A stretch of DNA of 53,613 nt from CAJKWP01 sp964554475 (GCA_964554475.1 CAZKOT010000003.1:1-53613); one strand, 5' to 3'; numbered from the stretch's first letter, positions 24,603 through 34,272 are shown. Numbers and translations are program-made. Notes: generated by a model not told the origin, from the sequence alone.

Positions 24603-25898
24603 TTATGTTTTCTCTTTGACTTCCCTTACTAACTCTTTAAAAAACTCGCCTCTATGTTCATAGTTATTAAATTGGTCAAAACTTGCGCATGCAGGAGAAA
24701 GTAAAATGACATCCCCACTTTTCGCAATTTCTCTTGATGCTTCAAAGCTTTCTTTCAAATCATTTTTTTTCTCGATTTCACAAAATTTATTTCTTAATGC
24801 ACATTTCAAAATTTTTTCCGAAGTTTGACCGTAAGTAAAAATTTTCTTAATTTTTTGCTTATAAGAAAATATTTCGTCAAAATCATAACCCTTTTCACTT
24901 CCCCCCAAAAGAAGTATTATGTTCTCTTTAAAACTTTCCAAAGCACAAATTGTGCTGTCCACATTTGTAGCTTTACTGTCATTTATGTAAGTTACGCCAC
25001 CTATTTCTGCAACTTTTTCAATTCTATGTTCAATTCCATTAAAGTTTATTATTGCTTCTTTGATTGCCACATTGTCAATCCCTGCACATTTTGCTATTGC
25101 AACGGCAGCAAGTGCATTTTCAACATTTTTTTTGCCAAGTAATTTTAAACTGTTAATAGGCAAAATTATTTCATTATCAAAACAAATATTTTCATTTTCA
25201 ACATGAGCATCACAAGATAATGCACATGAAAAATATTTTATTGTCGCTTTAGTTATTACTTTGAAAGCATTTAAATTTGTGTTAAGAACGCAAAAATGCT
25301 TTTTATGTTGATTTTTTGTTATAGAAAATTTTAATTGAGTATACTCCTGCATTGTTTTATGTCTATTTAAATGGTCGGGAGTAATGTTTAATATTGCACT
25401 AATAAAAGGACAAAATTTTTGTATATATTCAAGTTGAAAACTACTAACTTCAGTTATGTAGTAAAAATCTTTATTATCATTTTTAACAAATGAAATGAGA
25501 GGATCGCCTATGTTTCCACACAAACAGTATTTTAAATTTGCACGTTTAAAAATTTCTCCAACTAGCGTTGTTGTGGTTGTTTTTCCATTTGTACCGGTTA
25601 TTGCAATTATTTTACCCTTGATAAATCGACTTGCAAATTCAATTTCACTATAAACAGGAATTTTTGCAATTTTCAAAAATTTAACAACATAACTATCACC
25701 TATTCCTGGACTGATAACACAAAAATTAATTTGAGAAAAATCAAATCTAATATCAAAAGAAATTACATTTTCAATTTTGACTTTAATATTATCGTCATGC
25801 GCAAATACAATTGCCCCTCGCTCAAGTAAAAATTTAATAGTTTCTTTACCACTTATTCCAAGACCATAAACCAAAACTTTTTTATTTTTTAATTTCAT
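24603..25898 (-). CDS. murD: UDP-N-acetylmuramoylalanine-D-glutamate ligase
   Basis: A 431-residue Mur ligase adding D-Glu to UDP-MurNAc-L-Ala. It has an N-terminal Rossmann domain (VLVYGLGISGKE), the ATP loop ITGTNGKTTTT near 100-110, NITPDHLNRH, and the C-terminal domain with NDSKATN and LLLGGSEKG. Its ATG overlaps the mraY stop (ATGA), so translation is coupled. The order murE-mraY-murD-ftsW is the dcw cluster without murF. Confidence 0.95.
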   Translation of the reverse strand: MKLKNKKVLVYGLGISGKETIKFLLERGAIVFAHDDNIKVKIENVISFDIRFDFSQINFCVISPGIGDSYVVKFLKIAKIPVYSEIEFASRFIKGKIIAITGTNGKTTTTTLVGEIFKRANLKYCLCGNIGDPLISFVKNDNKDFYYITEVSSFQLEYIQKFCPFISAILNITPDHLNRHKTMQEYTQLKFSITKNQHKKHFCVLNTNLNAFKVITKATIKYFSCALSCDAHVENENICFDNEIILPINSLKLLGKKNVENALAAVAIAKCAGIDNVAIKEAIINFNGIEHRIEKVAEIGGVTYINDSKATNVDSTICALESFKENIILLLGGSEKGYDFDEIFSYKQKIKKIFTYGQTSEKILKCALRNKFCEIEKKNDLKESFEASREIAKSGDVILLSPACASFDQFNNYEHRGEFFKELVREVKEKT

Positions 25899-26893
25899 AA
25901 AACTCCAAACATGTTTGTTAAAATTAAAGTTGAAACAAACATAATAATTGTTACAATTATATATATTGTTACAACCCTATTTTCATGCATACCACACATT
26001 TGAAGATGATGATGAAAAGGTGCCATTTTAAAAATTCTTTTTTTCTTTAATTTATAATAAGCAACTTGCAATATGTCTGAAAGTGTTGTTATTACAAACA
26101 TTATGCCTATAATAGGAATTAAAAGGATAAATTTTGAAAAAATTGAAATACATGTCAAAAAACCTCCAAGAGCAAGCGCACCCGTATCACCCATAAAAAT
26201 TTTTGCCGTGAAACAATTTAATAATAAAAAAGTTAAAAGTGAACCTAGCATAATAAAAGAAATCAGTATTATGTTTTGTTGTTCAATAAACATACTACCA
26301 ATTAAATTAAAAGAAGGTAAAAAAATTATTAACATTACGTTAATTGCAAAAAGATAAGTTATGCTTACACCCGTTGCAAGTCCATCTAATCCATCAATTA
26401 AATTAACACTATTGACAAATGCAAGAAAAACAAAAAATACAAGTGGAACAATCCAAAATCCTAAATCAATTGTTTGCAGAGTAAAAGGTATAAAAATTTC
26501 TCCACCTAAAAATTTATAAGTAAAAAATGAAATTATAATTGAAATCCCAATTTGTCCTAAAAATTTTTGATAGGCACGAAGACCCAAATTTTGTTTAAAT
26601 TTAATTTTAATAAAGTCGTCCAAAAAACCTAAAATTCCAAAAGCAAACATTGAAACAATCGAAATCAATGCAAGAGTGCTATCTTTTTGAAGAAAAATTA
26701 AACTACTTAACATTGTTCCAAAAATAAAAATTAACCCGCCCATTGTTGGGGTGCCCTCTTTCCCCTTATGCTCTTTAACATATTGAAGAATTGATTGTTT
26801 TGCTTTTAATTTTTTTGCAAGCTTAAAAATAATTGGCGAAATTACCAAAGATAAAACAAATCCTAACAAAAAGCCTAATAAATAATTGTTCAA
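25895..26893 (-). CDS. mraY: phospho-N-acetylmuramoyl-pentapeptide transferase
   Basis: A 332-residue, ten-segment membrane enzyme that makes lipid I from UDP-MurNAc-pentapeptide and undecaprenyl phosphate. Visible blocks are GTPTMGGLIFIFG, FLDDFIK, NSVNLIDGLDGLATG, MGDTGALALGG and APFHHHLQMCG, which include the Asp residues and His cluster of the active site. It begins 52 bases after murE. Confidence 0.96.
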   Translation of the reverse strand: MNNYLLGFLLGFVLSLVISPIIFKLAKKLKAKQSILQYVKEHKGKEGTPTMGGLIFIFGTMLSSLIFLQKDSTLALISIVSMFAFGILGFLDDFIKIKFKQNLGLRAYQKFLGQIGISIIISFFTYKFLGGEIFIPFTLQTIDLGFWIVPLVFFVFLAFVNSVNLIDGLDGLATGVSITYLFAINVMLIIFLPSFNLIGSMFIEQQNIILISFIMLGSLLTFLLLNCFTAKIFMGDTGALALGGFLTCISIFSKFILLIPIIGIMFVITTLSDILQVAYYKLKKKRIFKMAPFHHHLQMCGMHENRVVTIYIIVTIIMFVSTLILTNMFGVL

Positions 26894-26945
26894 ATATAAA
26901 CCTCTCTAAAAAAAGGGAACAATCAAATTTTATTAAAATAATATT

Positions 26946-28400
26946 TTAGCCCTCAGTTGTCATTTGTAATTTTTTAATTCCTTTTTCCACTTCTTCAAAA
27001 TCATCATAAGGAACATTAATTCCATTTATATCCTGATACTTCTCCCCTCCCTTTCCACAAATTACAAGAATGCTTTTTTTGTCTAGTTTACAAAGCCCTA
27101 ATTCAATAGCTTTTTTTCTATCAGTTTCAATTTTAAATTTTTCCTTCTCAACCACACCTTCTAAAATATCATCACAAATAAGTAAAGGGTTTTCAAAACG
27201 TGGATTATCACTTGTCAAAATTATCTCATCACATAATTCTTCAGCAATTCTACCCATGATTGGACGTTTTAATTGATCTCGATTTCCATTGCAACCAAAA
27301 ACACAAATTAACTTGTCTTTCGAAAGTTCTCTAACACTTTTTAAAATATTTTGAAGTCCATCTGGTGTGTGAGCAAAATCAACTATTATTTTCCCACGAT
27401 TTGTATTAATAACATTAAATCTTCCTTCGATTGGTAAAAGATTATTAATTGCTTCCTTAATAATTTCCATTTTTATACCCATAAGAATAGAAATTGTAGA
27501 TGCCGCTAAAACATTATAAACATTAAAAAGTCCACTCAAATTGGATTTGATTGGTATTATGTTATCTAAAACATTTAAAACATATTGCGAGGAGCCTATT
27601 TTTAGTGATATATCAATTGCAAAACTATCTGAAGGATTTTTTATGCCGTAACTAATACTACTTAAATTTTGAAGATGAGCATATGATGGGTCATCAGCAT
27701 TTAAAACCAAACTTTTAATATTAGGTGAATTAAGAAATTTAAATTTTGTTTCACGGTAGTTTTCCATAGTTGTAAAAAAATCTAAATGGTCTTGCGTAAT
27801 ATTAGTTAAAACACCAAATTTAAAATCTAAACCATAAATTTTTTCTAATGCAATTGCATGAGCGGAAACTTCCATTACAACAATTTTTACTCCCTTATTT
27901 TTCATTTGCGAAAAAATTTTATGCAAAATTAAAGGGTCAGGTGTTGTCATATCACATTTAAAATGCTTTTCATTAATGTAATAACCTAAAGTTCCAATAA
28001 TTCCCACACTTAATCCTGCTTCTTGAAAAATTGCTTTTAAGACATGAGTGATTGTTGTTTTTCCATTAGTTCCTGTAACACCAATTAAATCTAAACCTTT
28101 TGCTGGATTACCAAAAAAATTTGCTGAAACTTGTGCTAATGCAATGCGTGAACTTTTCACAACAATTTGATTAATAAAATTAATGTCTAAAAATTTTTCA
28201 CAAACAATTGCGATGGCTCCATTTTTTATTGCCTCGTTTGCAAAATTATGTCCATCCGTGTTTGTTCCTTTAAGAGCAAAAAAAAGTTTATTTTTTAGAT
28301 TTTTTTTACTGTTAAATTCAATACCTTCAATGTCTAAATTTTCATAATTCTTAAAATTTTTTAATATTTCAACACCGCTTAATAATTTCTTTAAATTCAT
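26946..28400 (-). CDS. murE: UDP-MurNAc-L-Ala-D-Glu:meso-diaminopimelate ligase
   Basis: A 484-residue Mur ligase adding the third stem-peptide residue. It has the ATP loop GVTGTNGKTT, NITQDHLDFF, and the C-terminal SDNPRFENP. DNPR is the motif of meso-diaminopimelate-specific MurE, so the peptidoglycan is inferred to be of the mDAP type. GGAG lies 8 bases before the ATG. The next gene is mraY; murF, which normally lies between them, is missing here. Confidence 0.95.
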   Translation of the reverse strand: MNLKKLLSGVEILKNFKNYENLDIEGIEFNSKKNLKNKLFFALKGTNTDGHNFANEAIKNGAIAIVCEKFLDINFINQIVVKSSRIALAQVSANFFGNPAKGLDLIGVTGTNGKTTITHVLKAIFQEAGLSVGIIGTLGYYINEKHFKCDMTTPDPLILHKIFSQMKNKGVKIVVMEVSAHAIALEKIYGLDFKFGVLTNITQDHLDFFTTMENYRETKFKFLNSPNIKSLVLNADDPSYAHLQNLSSISYGIKNPSDSFAIDISLKIGSSQYVLNVLDNIIPIKSNLSGLFNVYNVLAASTISILMGIKMEIIKEAINNLLPIEGRFNVINTNRGKIIVDFAHTPDGLQNILKSVRELSKDKLICVFGCNGNRDQLKRPIMGRIAEELCDEIILTSDNPRFENPLLICDDILEGVVEKEKFKIETDRKKAIELGLCKLDKKSILVICGKGGEKYQDINGINVPYDDFEEVEKGIKKLQMTTEG

Positions 28401-28509
28401 TTTTTTCTCCGCATGTATTGTATATTATTAGAAAAATAAAAAATCACCCTTTGACAAAAATAGAGTTTTTTAGTGCTCTTTGTGCAAAAAGTGATTTTAA
28501 GAATTCATT

Positions 28510-28977
28510 TTACGAATTTGCTGAAAAAGAAATTTCATTAATTAAATCAGTTCTTCTAGCTAGCTTTCTGAGTGATTTAATAATATTATTTTTTGTATAA
28601 GGAAGATTTAAATTATATTCTTTTGAAAGTTTTTCAATTTCTAATATGTCACGTATGGGTTTATAATGCAATAATAATAAAACATTTAAAAAATTGTCAA
28701 TGTCCAAATTGGGTTTTGAATCGATTACAAACAAAATCATTTGCGGAGTTTGCTTCGTGTGAGACAAAATATAAAAAATCAAATTTGTATCTTCTGTATT
28801 TTTACAAATTTTCTTAAAAAAAGCACGGCCGGCATCACAATCGTTTAAACACTTAACCGGTACATTTTTATTAATATTACCATTTAAATATTCAACAATT
28901 GAATTTTTACCAGTTTTTTCATCATATTGTATGTCATAAGTGAATTGTTGTTCTTGTTCAAGTTGTTCCATTTTCAT
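28510..28977 (-). CDS. hypothetical protein, 155 residues
   Basis: Not recognised. A soluble protein with an acidic, Gln/Glu-rich N-terminus and a helical C-terminal half ending in a basic patch (KSLRKLARRTDL). GGTAGGT lies just before two in-frame ATGs (28977 and 28971); either may be used. It has its own promoter at 29005-29033 and is divergent from the nucleoside kinase gene. Composition is like other orphan proteins of this genome. Confidence 0.65.
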   Translation of the reverse strand: MKMEQLEQEQQFTYDIQYDEKTGKNSIVEYLNGNINKNVPVKCLNDCDAGRAFFKKICKNTEDTNLIFYILSHTKQTPQMILFVIDSKPNLDIDNFLNVLLLLHYKPIRDILEIEKLSKEYNLNLPYTKNNIIKSLRKLARRTDLINEISFSANS

Positions 28978-29004
28978 TTACCTACCATGAAATAATAATA
29001 TGCA

Positions 29005-29033
29005 ATAATATCATAGATTTTTTAAAAAATCAA
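29005..29033 (-). promoter_or_regulatory. promoter of the 155-residue hypothetical gene, with an adjacent palindrome
   Basis: TTGATT (29028-29033), 17-base spacer, TATTAT (29005-29010). Immediately upstream lies a perfect inverted repeat TGTTTCA-N9-TGAAACA (29035-29057), a candidate operator in this divergent gap. Confidence 0.5.
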
Positions 29034-29222
29034 GTGTTTCATAAAAAATGTGAAACAAAAATAATTTTAGTCTTTCTTTGCGCTTTAAATATCCAATTTT
29101 ATATAATTTACATAACATAAAGTTGTGGAACATTTTTTGAACAAAATTATTTAAGCATTTTTTCAAGTCTAAATCATTTGCCGAAAAGATTATAAATTGT
29201 TACACTGTTAAAAAGGACAAAA

Positions 29223-30161
29223 TTGGACGTTATGAGAGATTTTTCTTCGCTTAATCAAGTTGATCTAAACCTAATTAATTTACAAGGGCAAGTTGCTCCT
29301 CTTGAATTAATAAAAAAAAGCGAACGGGCTTACAAGAAACAAATTACTGATGCAGTTAAAACAATAATTGAAAATCCAAGTATTAGAATAGTTTTAATTG
29401 CTGGTCCTTCTTCTGCAGGAAAAACAACTTCAGCTAATTTATTAAAAATAAATTTAGAAAAAAAAGGAAAACATGCTTTTGTAATTTCAATGGATAATTT
29501 TTTTATCGACCGTGTTGCAACTCCCCGTCTTCCTGACGGTTCTTATGACTTCGAAAATGTTCAAGCAGTAGATATCCCATTTTTTAAAAATTTTATTCAT
29601 ACTATATTATCCAAAAACAATGCTAAAATGCCTATTTTTGATTTTGTTGAAGGAGTTCGCAAAAAAGAATTAATAGATATTTCCCTTCCCTTAAACACAG
29701 TTTTAATTATTGAAGGAATTCACGCACTTAATCCATTGTTTATTGACAATCATGAAAGCGAACTTTTTCGTATTTTCGTTTGCATAAATACAGAATTTTA
29801 TCTTAATGATAAAATTGTAATTGAAAATCGTGAACTTCGAAGAATGCGACGAATGATTCGCGACCTTTACGCAAGAGGAATTAGTGTTGAAGAAACAATC
29901 GCACGTTGGAATAATGTTTGTTTAGGAGAAGAACTTTACATTTTACCTTTTAAGAATAATGCTGATTATGTTTTAGATTCAACTCATTATTACGAACCAT
30001 TAATGTACAAAAAATATCTTCCTCCACTTTTAGACGGAAGTGAAATTTCAAAAAAAATTGAAGAGGATTTAAAATATTGTTACAAACTTGATGCAAGCTT
30101 AATTCCTTCAACTTCACTTATTAACGAATTTTTAGAAGGTGTAATTGGAGTAAGAGTTTAG
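29223..30161 (+). CDS. uridine kinase-like nucleoside kinase
   Basis: A 312-residue P-loop kinase with Walker A GPSSAGKTT at residues 61-69. DNFFIDR holds the base/acceptor-binding Asp, YDFENVQAVD and LIIEGIHALNP follow, and the RRMRRMIRD arginine lid is near 206. It should phosphorylate uridine or cytidine, or a related nucleoside. Clostridial relatives usually carry an N-terminal TGS/ThrRS-like region of about 230 residues; this one has only some 50 residues before the kinase domain. The TTG at 29223 is preferred over the ATG at 29232 because AAGGA lies 5 bases before it. Confidence 0.82.
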   Translation: MDVMRDFSSLNQVDLNLINLQGQVAPLELIKKSERAYKKQITDAVKTIIENPSIRIVLIAGPSSAGKTTSANLLKINLEKKGKHAFVISMDNFFIDRVATPRLPDGSYDFENVQAVDIPFFKNFIHTILSKNNAKMPIFDFVEGVRKKELIDISLPLNTVLIIEGIHALNPLFIDNHESELFRIFVCINTEFYLNDKIVIENRELRRMRRMIRDLYARGISVEETIARWNNVCLGEELYILPFKNNADYVLDSTHYYEPLMYKKYLPPLLDGSEISKKIEEDLKYCYKLDASLIPSTSLINEFLEGVIGVRV

Positions 30162-30191
30162 TAACGAAAATAAATTTAAATTAAGAAAAAT

Positions 30192-30659
30192 ATGGAAAAA
30201 AGAAAAAATATTGAAATTTACACAGATGGTGCTTGTAGCGGAAATCCCGGAATTGGTGGATGGGCTGCAGTTTTAACTTACAATAAAAATATGAAAGAAA
30301 TTAGTGGTGGCAACGAAAACACAACAAACAACCGCATGGAACTTCTTGCGGTAATTGAGGCATTAAAAGCAATAAAAGAACCCTGCATTGTGAAAATTTA
30401 CAGCGATTCTGCTTATGTTGTCAATGCGTTTTTAAATGATTGGATTTCTTCATGGCAAAAAAATAATTGGAAAAACTCTTCAAAAGAAGAGGTGAAAAAC
30501 ATTGACCTTTGGAACGAACTTTTGATTTTAGCAAAAAAACATAATGTTAAATTCATTAAAGTAAAAGGACATTCCAACAATGAATTAAACAATCGTTGTG
30601 ATGAACTTGCCAGAAAAGAAATTGAAAAAATAAGAGAATCAAAGTCAAATAACATATAA
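30192..30659 (+). CDS. rnhA: ribonuclease HI
   Basis: A 155-residue RNase H type 1, cutting RNA in RNA-DNA hybrids. The catalytic residues are D12 (YTDGACSGNPG), E50 (NNRMELLAV), D72 (IYSDSAYV) and D138, with H128 in VKGHSN. The N-terminal domain found in many bacterial RNase HI relatives is absent. It begins 30 bases after the nucleoside kinase and probably shares its message. The last seven codons and the stop are copied in a tandem repeat downstream (30636-31155). Confidence 0.95.
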   Translation: MEKRKNIEIYTDGACSGNPGIGGWAAVLTYNKNMKEISGGNENTTNNRMELLAVIEALKAIKEPCIVKIYSDSAYVVNAFLNDWISSWQKNNWKNSSKEEVKNIDLWNELLILAKKHNVKFIKVKGHSNNELNNRCDELARKEIEKIRESKSNNI

Positions 30660-30819
30660 CATAATTACAAAATACACACAAAATACTAATAACAAATAAT
30701 AAATAGCAATTTCATAACAAAAAATAAAAGTAATTACATAGCAGACTGCATAATTTAAAGTTAATATTAAAAAATAAAAAACAAAATTATAAAATCCTTA
30801 ACTCCACTCCCAACTCTAC

Positions 30820-30854
30820 AAAAAAAACAAGTTACTATTTAACTATAGCAACTT
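30820..30854 (-). terminator. second valS terminator (in repeat unit 1)
   Basis: On the minus strand AAGTTGCTAT, loop AGTTAA, ATAGTAACTT (10 pairs, one G-T), then GTTTTTTTT. Confidence 0.65.
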
Positions 30855-31090
30855 GCATATAAAATTAATTTAAAAGTTAATAGAATCAAAGTCAAATAAC
30901 ATATAACATAATATATATAAAATACATACAAATACTAATAACAAATAATGAATAGCAATTACATAACAGTTACTATTTTATTTACTAACAAAAAAATAAA
31001 AGTAATTACATAGCAGACTGCATAATTTAAAGTTAATAATAAAAAATAAAAAACAAAATTATAAAATTCTTAACTCTAATCTCAACTCTA

Positions 31091-31123
31091 CAAAAAAAAC
31101 AAATTGCTATTTAACTATAGCAA
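31091..31123 (-). terminator. first valS terminator (in repeat unit 2)
   Basis: On the minus strand TTGCTAT, loop AGTTAA, ATAGCAA, then TTTGTTTTTTTT; it lies 100 bases after the valS stop. Confidence 0.7.
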
Positions 31124-31222
31124 CTTGCATATAAAATTAATTTAAAAGTTAATAGAAACCCAAATTAAAAATGTAAAAATAAGAAAAAAATTTCTAAACT
31201 CTCCACTCCTATCTCTCCACTA

Positions 31223-33832
31223 CTATTTTGTCCTAAGAAGTCTTTCTTTAATTAACTTGTTTTTTTCAAGTTTTTCTTTTTCCTCTTCAATCAATTCTTT
31301 TGGTGCTTTTGAAATAAACCCTTGATTTGAAAGCATTTTTTCGCTTCGTGCAATTTCAAAATCAATTTTTTTGATTTCATCATTTAATCTTTCATTTTGA
31401 CTATTTTTATTTGATATTTCGTCTTTTAACAAAAAAACAACAGCATTTTCGGTTATGACTTTAAAGTAATCATTTTCATTTTCAATTTGGGAAACAACAT
31501 TGATTTCACTTCCTAATGCAAGCTTTTCAATTTGAGTTAAACAATTTTCAAATAATTTTTTATTCTTTAAAATTTGAATAAATAGTTTTATTTTTTTGTT
31601 ATCTGGAATTGAAAATTCAGCTCTCATATTTCTAATTGCTTTAATTAATTCAATGATTTCATTAAATTCTTTCGCTTGTTTAAAATTAAATTCTTTTATT
31701 TCAAAGGGAAATTTTTCAAGCATAATTGTCTTTGAATGAATGGGTAAATTTAAATAAATTTCTTCAGTAACAAAAGGAATAAAAGGATGAAATAATTTTA
31801 ACAAAACGTCTAAAGCATAGCATAAAACATATTTTGTCAATAATTTTGATTCTTTATTAATTAGCGAGCTTTTTGAAAGTTCAATAAACCAATCGCAAAA
31901 TTTTCCCCAAAAAAAGTTTGAAATTTTTGAAAGTGCAATTCCCTGCTGATACTTTTCAAAATTGCGATTTACTTCTTTTACTAATTTATTAATTCCAAAC
32001 AAAATCCATTTTTCACTGTAATTCAAATCACTTTTATTCTTCAAAATTTCTTCCAAAAGATTAATTGGCTTCAAATCGCTTGTATTCAAAATTACGAATT
32101 TGCTTGCATTATAAAGTTTGTTAATAAAAATTTTCGCTTGTTTAATTTTTTCTTCATCAAAATTGATGTCAACTCCCATACCTGTGCCAACAATTATTGA
32201 ATATCTTAAACTATCTGCTCCGTATTTTTGAATAACATCGAGAGGGTCAATACCATTTCCTAAACTTTTACTCATTTTGATTCCTTTACAATCACGCACA
32301 ATCCCATGAATAACAACATCTTTAAATGGACTCTTCCCCATAAATTCAATTCCGCTATAAACCATTTTGGTAATCCAAAACGAAATAATATCATAACCCG
32401 TAACAAGAGTGTTGGTCGGATAAAAATTTTTTAAATCTTCAGTTTTATTTGGATAACCCAGGGTTGAAAATGGCCAAAGAGCGGAAGAAAACCATGTGTC
32501 TAAAACATCATTATCTTGAGTTACCAAACCACCGCATTTTGGACAATTTTCTATATTAGTTTCACTAACAATAATTTCTCCGCATTCACAATAATATGCC
32601 GGAATTCTATGTCCTAAGTAAAGCTGACGTGAAATGCACCAATCTCGAATGTCCAAAAGCCAATTTAAGTATTGTTTTTCAAAACGTTTTGGGAAAAATT
32701 TTAACTCACCTTTTTTCAAAACATCAATCGCTGGTTGTGCAAGTTCTTTCATTCTAACCCACCACTGTGTTGTTATCCTAGGTTCAGTAACTGTTTGGCA
32801 ACGTTGACATATTCCAACACTGTGTTTATATTTTTCAACTTTTTCTAAAAGTAAAAGTTCTTTTAGTTTATTAACAATTTTTTCTCTTGCAATATCACGG
32901 TCAAGTCCGGCAAATTCACCCCCAATTTCAGTTATTTTACCACTATCATTAATACAAGTAACAACTTCAAGATTATGACGTAATCCAACTTCGTAATCAT
33001 TTCCGTCATGAGCGGGGGTAATTTTTAACGCACCTGATCCAAAATTTATTTCAACATAATCATCTGCAATGACTGGAATTTTTTTATTTACAAAGGGTAG
33101 AATAACATTTTTTCCAATAATATTTTTATATCTTTTGTCATTAGGATTAACAGCAACAGCAGTATCACCAAACATGGTTTCCGGTCTTGTTGTTGCAACA
33201 GTAATGTAACCCGTATTGTCTTCAAGGGGATATTTAATATACCAAATAAATGAATTTCGCTCTTCATGCTCATTTTCCATATCACTGATTGCACTCTTAC
33301 AATGGGTACACCAATTTGTAACCCTTTTACCACGATAAATCCAACCCTTTTTATAGTAATGAACAAAGGCATGAGTAACTGCTTTACACAAATTTTCATC
33401 CATTGTAAACGCAAGTCTATCCCAATCTGGACTAAGTCCTAAAGTTTCAAGTTGATTAATAATAATATTTCCAAATTTTTTATACCAGTCCCAACCAATT
33501 TTAACAAATTCTTCCCTACTAACTTGATCTTTTGTTTTTCCTTCAGTTGCCAATTTATCAACAATTTTTGTTTCTGTTGCAATTGCTGCGTGGTCAGTTC
33601 CTGGAACCCAAAGTGTTTCAAAACCTTGCATACGTTTTTGACGAATAATTATGTCTTGCATTGTATTATCCAAAGCATGCCCCATATGTAAATTACCTGT
33701 AACATTTGGAGGGGGCATAACCATACTAAATTTTTCTTTCAGCGAAGTTGTTTTTGCAGAAAAGTATTTATTTTTTTTCCACATTTCGTAAATTTTTTTT
33801 TCAAACATTTCCGGCATGTATTTTTGTTGCAT
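31223..33832 (-). CDS. valS: valyl-tRNA synthetase
   Basis: An 869-residue class I synthetase. The HMGH form of HIGH is at residues 49-52 (PPNVTGNLHMGH), the editing domain contains ATTRPETMFGDTAVAVNP, KMSKS is near 520 (GIKMSKSLGNGIDP), and the C-terminal arm is a coiled coil. Zinc-type cysteine pairs are present (CQRC and CPKC). AGGAG lies 6 bases before the ATG. Only 87 bases separate it from the upstream gene and no T-box leader fits. Two tandem terminators follow it. Confidence 0.97.
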   Translation of the reverse strand: MQQKYMPEMFEKKIYEMWKKNKYFSAKTTSLKEKFSMVMPPPNVTGNLHMGHALDNTMQDIIIRQKRMQGFETLWVPGTDHAAIATETKIVDKLATEGKTKDQVSREEFVKIGWDWYKKFGNIIINQLETLGLSPDWDRLAFTMDENLCKAVTHAFVHYYKKGWIYRGKRVTNWCTHCKSAISDMENEHEERNSFIWYIKYPLEDNTGYITVATTRPETMFGDTAVAVNPNDKRYKNIIGKNVILPFVNKKIPVIADDYVEINFGSGALKITPAHDGNDYEVGLRHNLEVVTCINDSGKITEIGGEFAGLDRDIAREKIVNKLKELLLLEKVEKYKHSVGICQRCQTVTEPRITTQWWVRMKELAQPAIDVLKKGELKFFPKRFEKQYLNWLLDIRDWCISRQLYLGHRIPAYYCECGEIIVSETNIENCPKCGGLVTQDNDVLDTWFSSALWPFSTLGYPNKTEDLKNFYPTNTLVTGYDIISFWITKMVYSGIEFMGKSPFKDVVIHGIVRDCKGIKMSKSLGNGIDPLDVIQKYGADSLRYSIIVGTGMGVDINFDEEKIKQAKIFINKLYNASKFVILNTSDLKPINLLEEILKNKSDLNYSEKWILFGINKLVKEVNRNFEKYQQGIALSKISNFFWGKFCDWFIELSKSSLINKESKLLTKYVLCYALDVLLKLFHPFIPFVTEEIYLNLPIHSKTIMLEKFPFEIKEFNFKQAKEFNEIIELIKAIRNMRAEFSIPDNKKIKLFIQILKNKKLFENCLTQIEKLALGSEINVVSQIENENDYFKVITENAVVFLLKDEISNKNSQNERLNDEIKKIDFEIARSEKMLSNQGFISKAPKELIEEEKEKLEKNKLIKERLLRTK

Positions 33833-33919
33833 AATAACTCCTAAAATTAATGTAATATTAATTTAAATAATAATAAAAATTGAAAACAAAATATAAAGCA
33901 TTAAAAATTTATTTATTTT

Positions 33920-34165
33920 TTACTGTCCACTGATTTCAATAGTAATTAACACTAATGCCACCACAATACAAATAAGTCCAAATGCTTTAAAAGTAAGCAT
34001 AACAGTGTCAGTTGGTTTAATTTCATCAGATTTTCTAACCGATTTAGCAATACGTTTTGATAGAAAAGAAAGGGCTAGTCCCACGGCTGCCAAGACAATT
34101 CCGATAATAACCAATTCATTTCGAAGAAAATCTCCTAATGTTGCAATTAGTAACCCGATTTTCAT
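33920..34165 (-). CDS. small two-helix membrane protein
   Basis: An 81-residue protein with two hydrophobic segments (about 17-36 and 56-77) joined by a short basic cytoplasmic-type loop (SKRIAKSVRKSDEIK). AAGGGG lies 6-8 bases before the ATG and a strong promoter lies 80 bases upstream. No family is recognised; the size and layout suit a small membrane-stress or accessory protein, which is only a guess. It may be cotranscribed with valS, 87 bases downstream. Confidence 0.75.
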   Translation of the reverse strand: MKIGLLIATLGDFLRNELVIIGIVLAAVGLALSFLSKRIAKSVRKSDEIKPTDTVMLTFKAFGLICIVVALVLITIEISGQ

Positions 34166-34243
34166 AGTTCCCCTTTTTAAGAATAAATCATTTATATTAA
34201 CAGAATTATTATTTACAATTAATACTTTCTCTTAATAATTGTG

Positions 34244-34272
34244 ATTATAACAAAAAACTTGCTATACGGCAA
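34244..34272 (-). promoter_or_regulatory. strong promoter overlapping a small terminator hairpin
   Basis: TTGCCG (34267-34272), 17-base spacer, TATAAT (34244-34249) on the minus strand. The same bases form CTTGC-CGTATA-GCAAG followed by TTTTTTG, so messages arriving from upstream may end where the next one begins. Confidence 0.7.

Larger units (their letters stand above)
30636..31155. repeat. two-unit tandem duplication covering the rnhA 3' end and the valS terminator
   Basis: Unit 1 (30636-30882, 247 bases) begins with the last codons of rnhA (GAATCAAAGTCAAATAACAT); unit 2 (30883-about 31155) repeats it with scattered substitutions and a roughly 21-base insertion near 30968-30990. The units contain long matching blocks such as AGTAATTACATAGCAGACTG and a hairpin. 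The 563-base gap 30660-31222 holds only this duplication and no gene. Confidence 0.9.

Noticed and set aside
33833..33919. A T-box leader for valS
   Set aside because: The 87-base space is too short and lacks the specifier loop, T-box bulge and antiterminator pattern.
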